64,000 nucleotides of DNA, taken from NCBI RefSeq assembly GCF_021283305.1, contig NZ_JAJSOK010000001.1, positions 248,001 through 312,000 of the forward strand. The letters are read 5' to 3'. The notes under the pieces are model-generated. The model had not been told where the DNA came from. It saw nothing but the letters and a program-made list of their open reading frames with translations, and ran no database searches. Source of the DNA: Pseudonocardia kujensis (GTDB taxonomy: Bacteria; Actinomycetota; Actinomycetes; Mycobacteriales; Pseudonocardiaceae). Position 1 is the first letter of the stretch, and each line of letters begins with the position of its first letter. Shown piece after piece: positions 48,808 to 55,691 of this stretch. The translations under genes were made by a program, and so were the position numbers.

Positions 48808-50100
48808 TCAGCTGAGCAGGTCGTCCAGGTCGCCGTTGATGCAGTGGTCGACGACCGGGCGGACGGTCTCGAAGGTGCACTCCTTGGGGTTGCCGGGGGT
48901 GCACGCGTCGCCGAGGACGTGGTTGGTGATCCGGTCGACGTCGGCGGCGTCGCCCTTGATCTCCTTGGCGTTCTCGTAGTACTTCGTCGGGCCCTGGCCG
49001 AGCCGGTTCTTGGAGTAGGTGTCGGCCTTGACGTCGATGAAGCGCTCCGGGATGCCCACGTCGCGCAGCAGCCGGATCGCGGCGGCCAGCGCGGCCTCGG
49101 CCGCCTGCACCTTGGTCATGCCGTGGGTGTCGATGCCCATGGCCTCCGCGATGTCCGCGAAGCGCTCGTAGGCGACCGGCATGTTGAACGCCCACACGCG
49201 CGGCAGCGCGATCGCGTTGTTCAGGCCGTGGTGGGTGTCGTAGAACGCCGACACCGCGTGCGAGATCGAGTGGATGATCCCCAGACCGCCGGAGTTGAAC
49301 GCCTGCGCGGCGATGTACTGCGCGTACATCATGCCCTCGCGGCCGGCCAGGTCCTGGCCGTTCCACACCGCGGCGCGCAGACTCTGCGCGGTCAGCTTGA
49401 TCGCGTGCAGCGCGTTGCCCAGCGACGGCTGGAAGTTCAGCCGGGACACGTACGGCTCGGAGGCGTGCGCGAGCACGTCGAAGCCACACTGCGCGGTGTA
49501 GTCGATCGGGCAGTCGTAGTAGAGCACCGGGTCGTCGATCGCCAGGCTGGTCACCGAGGCGTCGTCGAACGCGACGTACTTGTGCGGGTTGTCGGGGTCC
49601 GTCGTGGTGTCCGTGATGACGTACGCCCACGAGGTCTCCGAGCCGGTGCCGGCCGTGGTGGAGACCGCGATGTGCGGCGGGTTCTGCGGGTTCTCGGACT
49701 TGTTGAAGCCCTCGAACTCGTTGACGTTGCGGCCGTCGTGGGCCACGGAGATGCGCGCGCCTTTGCAGGCGTCGTGCGAGGAGCCGCCGCCGATCGAGAC
49801 GAACGAGTCGCAGTTGTTCTGCTGGTACAGGCCCACAGCGTCCATGACGTTGTAGTCCTTGGGGTTCGACTCGACCTTGTCGTACACGACGACCTCGAGG
49901 CCGTGGTACTTCATCGACTCGACGATCTTGTGGACGATGTTCGTGCCGCGGAGGCCGGACGTCATCACGAGCGTCTTCTTGAAGCCGAGCTTCAGGGCCT
50001 CCGGCCCGATCATCTCGTGCGCACCCGGGCCGAGAAGAGCCTTGGGGAACGGGTGGAACTCCTTGAGCGGGAACGGCTTGAGCAGTTCGTCGACCTGCAT
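48808..50100 (-). CDS. mno: NDMA-dependent methanol dehydrogenase (methanol:NDMA oxidoreductase)
   Basis: A 430-residue group III iron-family alcohol dehydrogenase closely resembling Mno/Mdo of Amycolatopsis and mycobacteria (MQVDELLKPFPLKEFHPFPK, ALLGPGAHEMIGPEALKLGF). It oxidises methanol or short primary alcohols with tightly bound nicotinamide; the artificial acceptor NDMA replaces the natural one, believed to be mycofactocin. Nucleotide loop SIGGGSSHDACKG at 102-114; metal ligands D208, H212, H277 and H291 keep family spacing. AAAGGG precedes the ATG. Upstream are two direct repeats of GGAAACCGTC; downstream are two terminators and the His-rich MoxR/VWA genes. The mft locus begins 1.5 kb away. 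Confidence 0.96.
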   Translation of the reverse strand: MQVDELLKPFPLKEFHPFPKALLGPGAHEMIGPEALKLGFKKTLVMTSGLRGTNIVHKIVESMKYHGLEVVVYDKVESNPKDYNVMDAVGLYQQNNCDSFVSIGGGSSHDACKGARISVAHDGRNVNEFEGFNKSENPQNPPHIAVSTTAGTGSETSWAYVITDTTTDPDNPHKYVAFDDASVTSLAIDDPVLYYDCPIDYTAQCGFDVLAHASEPYVSRLNFQPSLGNALHAIKLTAQSLRAAVWNGQDLAGREGMMYAQYIAAQAFNSGGLGIIHSISHAVSAFYDTHHGLNNAIALPRVWAFNMPVAYERFADIAEAMGIDTHGMTKVQAAEAALAAAIRLLRDVGIPERFIDVKADTYSKNRLGQGPTKYYENAKEIKGDAADVDRITNHVLGDACTPGNPKECTFETVRPVVDHCINGDLDDLLS

Positions 50101-50180
50101 GGCAGCCCTTTCTGGTGCAGGTGATGTCGGTCGACCCGGACGCTAGGGCGGGCGTGACGGCGGGCACAGGGGGCCGCGGG

Positions 50181-50213
50181 GGAAACCGTCAAGAGGTGGG
50201 GGCGGAAACCGTC
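50181..50213 (-). promoter_or_regulatory. Direct repeats upstream of mno
   Basis: GGAAACCGTC occurs at 50181-50190 and again at 50204-50213, 23 bases apart, 81-113 bases upstream of the mno ATG. Spacing near two helical turns suggests an activator dimer, possibly a response regulator paired with a kinase like the one at 1-940. Confidence 0.45.
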
Positions 50214-50295
50214 GGGTCGGAGGGGTGGGCGGCGCAGTGACCCCGGACGGCCTGACGGGGGAGCGCGCGCGACCGGCCCTCGGGGCGGCGTGGCG

Positions 50296-51441
50296 TCACG
50301 GCTCGCGACCGGCCGACCACGCGTCGTCGAGCACCCGGAAGCCGTGCCGCGAGTACCAGTCCCGGGGCGCGCCGTAGGCCTGCGCGTGCAGGGCCAGCAG
50401 GTCGCAGCCGGCCCGGCGCGCGGCCGCCAGGGCCGCGTCGAGCAGGGCGTTCCCGTGTCCGTGGCCCCGGTGCGCGGCGTCGGTCTCCACCGCCTCGAGC
50501 ACCGCCGTGGCGCCGTCGAGGTAGAGCGCGGCCGCGGCGACGACCTCGTCCCCCTCGCGCACGGCCAGCACGCGGAGATCGGTCCCGCGGTCCTCGACGA
50601 GGTACCGGTCCGGCAACCGGAGCCGGCGGGGGTCGTCGGGAGCCAGGTCGGACCGCCAGGCCCGGCCCCAGAGCTCCCGCACGGCGCCGAAGCTCGGCCC
50701 CGCGTCCGTCTCCCCGTCGAGGGGCACCTCCTCCGCGGCCGACGCCGGGACCGCGCCGTCGGTCCCGCGGGCCATGACGACGTCGTGCTGCACCCACCAG
50801 CCGGACCGGCCGAGCTCCCGGGCGACCGGGCCGGGGTCGGTCCCCCGGATCGTCACGCAGCGGTGGTCGCGTCCCGCCGCGCCCAGCACCCGGTCGGCCT
50901 CGGCGGCGATCTCCTGTGCCGGGGTGCCGTCGTCGACCAGGAGCCGGTTCAGCGCGGGCGCCCAGGGGACGTCGTCCTGCAGCACGGCGACCCCGCCGGC
51001 GGCGGGCTCCTCCGCGCTCGCCACCCGGCGCGGCAGGGAGTCGGCGAAGGCCCGCAACCGCCCGGCGTGGTCGGTGCGGGCGGGCGGCTCGGGTGGCGCG
51101 GCGAACCTGCCGTCGGGCCCGGGGCGGTAGGCCGAGACGGCGACGACGGCCGAGACCGGCACGGGACCGTAGGCGTGCGGGAAGCGCAGGGCCGCGGGAT
51201 CGCCGGGCACGCCCGGCTCGTAGCGGATCTCGCAGCCGACCGTCGCCGCGTCGACGGCGAGCAGCAGCAGGTCCCTGCGCCCGGAGAAGAGGCGGTCGGC
51301 CGGGAGGGCGACCTGGTCGGCCGTGGAGAGGTGGACGAAGCCGACCTCCGCGAGCGACGGCGGCGTCACGGCGCCCGTCCGGAGAGCTGTACGCCACTCG
51401 GCGGGGGTGGTCAGGTGCAGCAGGGTCGCGGGCGCGGGCAC
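50296..51441 (-). CDS. DUF952-GNAT acetyltransferase fusion protein
   Basis: A 381-residue fusion. The N-terminal about 115 residues are a DUF952 domain (LHLTTPAEWRTALRTGAVTP, VGFVHLSTADQVALPADRLF). A central segment (about 150-240) has no recognised motif. The C-terminal about 120 residues are a GNAT fold (LRVLAVREGDEVVAAAALYL, AVLEAVETDAAHRGHGHGNA with the acetyl-CoA loop, ALHAQAYGAPRDWYSRHGFR). It probably acetylates an amine; the substrate is unknown. Stop and start codons are both unambiguous (GTG start). It separates mno from mftA on the opposite strand to mft. Confidence 0.8.
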   Translation of the reverse strand: MPAPATLLHLTTPAEWRTALRTGAVTPPSLAEVGFVHLSTADQVALPADRLFSGRRDLLLLAVDAATVGCEIRYEPGVPGDPAALRFPHAYGPVPVSAVVAVSAYRPGPDGRFAAPPEPPARTDHAGRLRAFADSLPRRVASAEEPAAGGVAVLQDDVPWAPALNRLLVDDGTPAQEIAAEADRVLGAAGRDHRCVTIRGTDPGPVARELGRSGWWVQHDVVMARGTDGAVPASAAEEVPLDGETDAGPSFGAVRELWGRAWRSDLAPDDPRRLRLPDRYLVEDRGTDLRVLAVREGDEVVAAAALYLDGATAVLEAVETDAAHRGHGHGNALLDAALAAARRAGCDLLALHAQAYGAPRDWYSRHGFRVLDDAWSAGREP

Positions 51442-51582
51442 CGGGTCAGGATGCCCGCCACCTGGGCGTCCGTCCTCCCCGGGCGGGGCCGGTGCAGATC
51501 GTCGCGGCCCTGGCGCCGCCTCTCCGAACGGAGGGGGACCCTACGGGCCCCTTGCTTCCGGCACCCGGTGCCAATATCGTCC

Positions 51583-51602
51583 GACCTGCCGGCCGGCACG
51601 TC
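51583..51602 (+). promoter_or_regulatory. Candidate operator upstream of mftA
   Basis: GACCTGCCGG and CCGGCACGTC form a 20-bp palindrome with one mismatched pair; a shorter one, GGCACCCGGTGCC, is at 51560-51572 next to CAATAT. It lies 40 bases before mftA. In mycobacteria MftR, a TetR regulator, controls mft; no mftR gene is in the window. Confidence 0.4.
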
Positions 51603-51641
51603 CGACACCGATGTCCACCAGGTCGCACCAGGAGGTACCCC

Positions 51642-51743
51642 ATGGCCCCGATCGAGAAGTCCGAGCAGGTCGAGGACGCCCCCGTCGTCGAGGAGACCCT
51701 CGTCGAGGAGGTCTCCATCGACGGCATGTGCGGTGTCTACTAA
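51642..51743 (+). CDS. mftA: Mycofactocin precursor peptide MftA
   Basis: A 33-residue ribosomal peptide beginning MAPIEKSEQVEDAPVVEETL and ending IDGMCGVY, the invariant MftA C-terminus. MftC oxidatively decarboxylates the last Tyr and cross-links it to the preceding Val, giving the core of the redox cofactor mycofactocin. The acidic leader is the part recognised by MftB. AGGAGG stands seven bases before the ATG. The stop lies 11 bases inside mftB. Confidence 0.97.
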   Translation: MAPIEKSEQVEDAPVVEETLVEEVSIDGMCGVY

Positions 51744-52053
51744 GAGCGCCGAGAGCGCTGGTGCCGCCGGGGTCGGCGACAGCTCCGTCTTCGACCCCGG
51801 CGCCCCCTACCGGTGCAGCCCGCACGTGTCCCTGCGGCCCGAGCCGTTCGGGGCGCTGGTGTACCACTTCGGCACCCGCAAGCTCTCCTTCCTGAAGACC
51901 CTCCCGCTCGTGGAGGTCGTCAAGGGGCTCGAGGACCACCCGGACGTCCACTCGGCCATCGCGGCCGCGGGCGTCGAGGAGACCCAGCGCCCCGCCTACC
52001 TGAAGGCCCTGGCCGGTCTGGCCGCCTCGGGGACGATCGAAGCCCGCCAGTAA
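51733..52053 (+). CDS. mftB: Mycofactocin peptide chaperone MftB
   Basis: A 106-residue PqqD-like precursor-recognition protein that brings MftA to MftC. Motifs: YRCSPHVSLRPEPFGALVYH, FGTRKLSFLKTLPLVEVVKG and YLKALAGLAASGTIEAR. The only in-frame start before the domain is the GTG at 51733, which overlaps mftA by 11 bases, so MftA and MftB translation is coupled. Confidence 0.95.
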   Translation: MSTKSAESAGAAGVGDSSVFDPGAPYRCSPHVSLRPEPFGALVYHFGTRKLSFLKTLPLVEVVKGLEDHPDVHSAIAAAGVEETQRPAYLKALAGLAASGTIEARQ

Positions 52054-52075
52054 CCACCACACCGGAGTGCCCCCG

Positions 52076-53299
52076 ATGAAGCTGGTCGATCACTTCCAGT
52101 ACGGCCTCAACTCGCCGATCTGCCTGACGTGGGAGCTCACCTACGCCTGCAACCTCTCGTGCGCCCACTGCCTGTCCTCGTCCGGCCGCCGCGACCCGCG
52201 TGAGCTGTCGACCGCCGAGGCCAAGGCCGTGATCGACGAGCTGCAGCGGATGCAGGTCTTCTACATCAACATCGGCGGCGGCGAGCCCACGGTCCGACCG
52301 GACTTCTGGGAGCTGCTCGACTACTCCATCGCGCACAACGTCGGGGTCAAGTTCTCCACGAACGGCCTGAAGATCGACAAGGAGCGGGCCGCCCAGCTGG
52401 CGGCGACCGACTACGTCGACATCCAGATCTCGCTCGACGGCGCGACCCCCGAGGTCAACGACTACGTCCGCGGCCCCGGCTCGTACGACATGGCGATCAG
52501 GGCGCTGGAGAACCTGGCCGAGGCCGGGTTCGCGCAGCCGAAGATCTCGGTCGTCATGACCCGGCAGAACGTCGACCAGCTCGACGAGTTCAAGGCCATC
52601 GCGGACAAGTACGGCGCGCAGCTGCGGATCACCCGGCTGCGCCCGTCCGGCCGCGGCGCCGACGTGTGGGACGAGCTGCACCCGCTGCCCGGCCAGCAGA
52701 AGCAGATGTACGACTGGCTCGTCGACCGCGGCGACCAGGTCCTCACCGGGGACTCCTTCTTCCACCTCTCGGCGTTCGGCGAGGCGCTGCCGGGCCTGAA
52801 CCTGTGCGGTGCGGGGCGCGTCGTCTGCCTGATCGACCCGGTCGGCGACGTCTACGCCTGCCCGTTCGCGATCCACGAGAACTTCCTCGCGGGCAACGTC
52901 CGGTCCCCCGGTGGCTTCCAGAAGGTGTGGGAGTCCTCGGAGCTGTTCACCGAGCTGCGCCGGCCGCAGACCGGCGGGGCCTGCCAGAGCTGCATGCACT
53001 ACGACGCCTGCCAGGGCGGGTGCATGGCGGCCAAGTTCTTCACCGGCCTCCCGCTCGACGGCCCGGACCCCGAGTGCGTGCGCGGGTTCGGCGAGCAGGC
53101 CCTCGCGGCCCGCGGCGAGGACCACGTGATCCCGAAGTCCGAGGTCGACCACTCGCGGACGAAGCTCGGCAAGAAGTCGCCGGTCCTGCTGCAGCTCTCG
53201 ATGGGCCGTCCGGACCGCGCCTGCGAGACCAGCCCCCTCGCGGGCATGGGCGCGTCGGAGACCGACTCGGGCCTGCGGCTCCCGGTCGCCGGCTCGTAA
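52076..53299 (+). CDS. mftC: Mycofactocin radical SAM maturase MftC
   Basis: A 407-residue radical SAM enzyme. The SAM-binding cluster is C25-N-L-S-C29-A-H-C32 in ELTYACNLSCAHCLSSSG; the glycine-rich motif INIGGGEPTVRPDFW follows. The SPASM domain has LCGAGRVVCLIDPVGDVYAC, GGACQSCMHYDACQGGCMAA and DPEC, enough cysteines for two auxiliary clusters. It performs the decarboxylation and Val-Tyr coupling of MftA. The ATG at 52076 has GGAG nine bases upstream. A terminator-like hairpin follows the gene. Confidence 0.97.
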   Translation: MKLVDHFQYGLNSPICLTWELTYACNLSCAHCLSSSGRRDPRELSTAEAKAVIDELQRMQVFYINIGGGEPTVRPDFWELLDYSIAHNVGVKFSTNGLKIDKERAAQLAATDYVDIQISLDGATPEVNDYVRGPGSYDMAIRALENLAEAGFAQPKISVVMTRQNVDQLDEFKAIADKYGAQLRITRLRPSGRGADVWDELHPLPGQQKQMYDWLVDRGDQVLTGDSFFHLSAFGEALPGLNLCGAGRVVCLIDPVGDVYACPFAIHENFLAGNVRSPGGFQKVWESSELFTELRRPQTGGACQSCMHYDACQGGCMAAKFFTGLPLDGPDPECVRGFGEQALAARGEDHVIPKSEVDHSRTKLGKKSPVLLQLSMGRPDRACETSPLAGMGASETDSGLRLPVAGS

Positions 53300-53312
53300 C
53301 CCTCTAGACCGC

Positions 53313-53347
53313 CGGCGCCGGACCCGGGGACGACGGGTCCGGCGCCG
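53313..53347 (+). terminator. Hairpin after mftC
   Basis: CGGCGCCGGACCC (53313-53325) pairs perfectly with GGGTCCGGCGCCG (53335-53347) across 9 bases, 16 bases before the next start codon. It may end or attenuate the mftABC transcript. Confidence 0.6.
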
Positions 53348-53363
53348 CGCGACCCACCTTCCG

Positions 53364-55691
53364 ATGCTCACCTCGCCGCTGCAACTCCGCGGCCGATCGG
53401 CGCCGTCGCGGGTCCTCTTCGGCCCGCACGTCACCAACCTCGGTCGCGGGCGCGCCCTGTCCGAGCGGCACGTGGCCTACTACGCCGAGCGGGCTGCGGG
53501 CGGGTGCGGGGTGATCGTCACCGAGACGGCGTCGGTCCACGAGTCGGACCACCCGTACGAGCGGGCGCCGCTGGCCGCGTCCTGCGGCCCCGGTTGGCGC
53601 GCGATCCGGTCGGAGTGCGGGCCGGCCCTGGTGCTCGCCGGGCTCGGGCACGCCGGGGCACAGGGCACCCCCGCCTTCACCGGGCGGGCGCTCTGGGGCG
53701 CCTCCGGGGTGTCGGACGTCGTGTCCCGCGAGGTCCCGCAGGTCATGGAACGGACGGAGATCGACGCGCTGGTCGCGGGCTTCGCCGCGGCCGCCGCGGC
53801 AGCGGTGGTCGCGGGGCTCGACGGGGTCGAGATCCAGGCGGGGCAGCACTCCCTGCTCCGGCAGTTCCTGTCCGGGCTGACCAACCACCGCCCCGACGCC
53901 TACGGGGAGGACCGCTCCCTGCTCCTCCGCGAGGTCGTCGGGGCGGTGCGTGCCGCGCTCGGCCCGGACCACGTCCTGGGCCTGCGCCTCTGCTGCGACG
54001 AGCTCGCCCCCTGGGCGGGCATCACCCCGGACTCCGCACCGGCCGCGCTGACGGCACCGCTGCCGGCCTCCCCCGCGAGTCGGGAGTTCCGGCACCGCGA
54101 GTCGGGAGTTCCGGCCGCGCGAGTCGCGAGTTCCCTCCCCGCGAGTCGGCGGCTCCGGGACACCGAGTCGGCAGTTCCGGGAGAGCGGGCGAGCATCGCG
54201 CAGCTCGTCGACTACCTCGTGCCGGTGCGGGGATCGGGCCTCACCGTCTCCGCGACCCGCCCCGACCTGCACACCCCGCCCGGCTTCAACCTTCCCCTCG
54301 CCCGCGGCGTCCTCGGGCTCGGCGTGCCGGTCGTGCTGCAGGGCAGCGTGGTGGACCCGGCGATGGCGGAGGCGGCGCTCGAGGAGGGGGTCGCGCTCGT
54401 CGAGATGACGCGGGCACAGATCGCCGACCCCCGGCTCGTCGCGCACGTCCGGGCCGGGACGCCCGAGCGCATCCGTCCCTGCACCCTCGCCAACCAGCAC
54501 CGCGCGCGCGACCCGCGGAACCCCCTGGTCAGCGACGAGGCGGAGCCGCGGTCGGGGCACGAGACCCTCGACCCGCCGCTCCCGCTCACGCCGGGCGGGG
54601 CGCGGGGCGACCTGCTCGTCGTCGGCGGTGGCCCGGCCGGGTTGGAGGCCGCCCGGACGGCGGCGCTGCACGGCCACCGGGTGCGGCTGGTGGAGCGGGC
54701 GCCACGGCTCGGCGGTGCGTTGCGGTTCGCCGCGGCCGTCCACGGACGGGCGCGCTTCGGCCTGCTCGTGGAGTGGTGGGAGCGCGAGCTCGACCGGCTC
54801 GGTGTGGACGTGGCCCTCGGGGTCGAGGCGGATCCCGCGGACCTGAGCGGGGACGTCGTGCTCGCGACCGGGTCCGTGCCGTCGCCGCCCGCCTTCGTCG
54901 CCGGACCCGACGTCGTCGTGCTCCCGGCGGGCGAGTTCGAGGCCGCCGTGCACGCCGCGGCCGGACCCCGTCGACCGTCCGACCCGCCCGGACCCGATGC
55001 GACGTCCGCCGTGCTGCCTGCCGGAGCACACGTGGTCGTGCACGACCCGATCGGCGACTGGACGGGTGTGGGGGTCGCCGAGCAGGTCGCGGCGGCGGGG
55101 GTGCCGTGCGTGCTCGTCACACCCGACGCCGTCGCCGGCACCCAGCTCTCCCGCACCGGGGACCTCGCCGACGCCAACGCCCGCCTCGAGCGGGCCGGCG
55201 TCGTGCGAGAGCTCTTCGCCCGCCTGCGGTCCGTCGGGAGTGGGACGGCGCTGCTCACGGACGTCGACCACGGTGCGGCCCGGGAGGTGCCCTGCACCGT
55301 GGTGATCGACTGCGCCCACCGGCTGCCCGACGACGGCCTGTGGCGCGGGCACCCCGGCCTCCTGCGGGGGGAGCCGGAAGCTCCCGACTCGCGCTCCCGG
55401 AGCTCCCGACTCGCGCTGCCGGAAGTCCCGACTCGCGGGGGTAGGGAGTGCGACTCGCGGGAGCCGGCAGCGCGACCCGCGGGCGTTCAGGGTGCGGGGC
55501 GCGGGAGCCCGGCGCGCGACTCGCGGGATCGGGAGGCGCGGCTGGTGGTGGCGGGGGACTGCGTGGCGCCCCGGACCGTGCACGAGGCGGTGCGGGAGGG
55601 GAGGCGGGCGGTGCACGGTCTCGGCAGCTCGCCGGCGGCGGTCCCGGCCGGCCGCCCCTCCGCCGACCCTGCGCGCCCACCGGGGTCGTGA
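53364..55691 (+). CDS. Mycofactocin-system FadH/OYE-family oxidoreductase 1, enlarged by repeat insertions
   Basis: A 775-residue protein with an N-terminal old yellow enzyme TIM barrel (LQLRGRSAPSRVLFGPHVTN, GLDGVEIQAGQHSLLRQFLS) and a C-terminal FAD/NAD domain (LLVVGGGPAGLEAARTAALH). It resembles the 2,4-dienoyl-CoA reductase relatives found with mft genes, but is about 150 residues longer than its neighbour. Two segments explain most of this: residues about 237-274 come from five 22-bp GAGTCGG units (54075-54184), and about 670-725 from inverted units (55376-55535). Where such enzymes carry four cysteines for a 4Fe-4S cluster, only RPCTLANQHRARDPRNP is seen, with one Cys. It may no longer be a normal electron-transfer enzyme. 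Its stop overlaps the next ATG (TGATG). Confidence 0.85.
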   Translation: MLTSPLQLRGRSAPSRVLFGPHVTNLGRGRALSERHVAYYAERAAGGCGVIVTETASVHESDHPYERAPLAASCGPGWRAIRSECGPALVLAGLGHAGAQGTPAFTGRALWGASGVSDVVSREVPQVMERTEIDALVAGFAAAAAAAVVAGLDGVEIQAGQHSLLRQFLSGLTNHRPDAYGEDRSLLLREVVGAVRAALGPDHVLGLRLCCDELAPWAGITPDSAPAALTAPLPASPASREFRHRESGVPAARVASSLPASRRLRDTESAVPGERASIAQLVDYLVPVRGSGLTVSATRPDLHTPPGFNLPLARGVLGLGVPVVLQGSVVDPAMAEAALEEGVALVEMTRAQIADPRLVAHVRAGTPERIRPCTLANQHRARDPRNPLVSDEAEPRSGHETLDPPLPLTPGGARGDLLVVGGGPAGLEAARTAALHGHRVRLVERAPRLGGALRFAAAVHGRARFGLLVEWWERELDRLGVDVALGVEADPADLSGDVVLATGSVPSPPAFVAGPDVVVLPAGEFEAAVHAAAGPRRPSDPPGPDATSAVLPAGAHVVVHDPIGDWTGVGVAEQVAAAGVPCVLVTPDAVAGTQLSRTGDLADANARLERAGVVRELFARLRSVGSGTALLTDVDHGAAREVPCTVVIDCAHRLPDDGLWRGHPGLLRGEPEAPDSRSRSSRLALPEVPTRGGRECDSREPAARPAGVQGAGRGSPARDSRDREARLVVAGDCVAPRTVHEAVREGRRAVHGLGSSPAAVPAGRPSADPARPPGS
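54075..54184 (+). repeat. Five 22-bp GAGTCGG units inside the OYE-1 coding region
   Basis: Units start at 54075, 54097, 54119, 54141 and 54163, exactly 22 bases apart, with core GCGAGTCGGGAGTTCCGG. Since 22 is not a multiple of three, successive units are read in different frames, yet no stop appears. The block encodes the sequence around SREFRHRESGVPAARVASS. Confidence 0.92.
55376..55535 (-). repeat. Inverted GAGTCGG units inside the OYE-1 coding region
   Basis: On the plus strand CTCCCGACTCGC recurs at 55381, 55403 and 55425 (22-base period), then looser forms CGACTCGCGGG near 55450, 55472 and 55517. These are the reverse complement of the units at 54075 and at 22993-23420. Confidence 0.85.
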
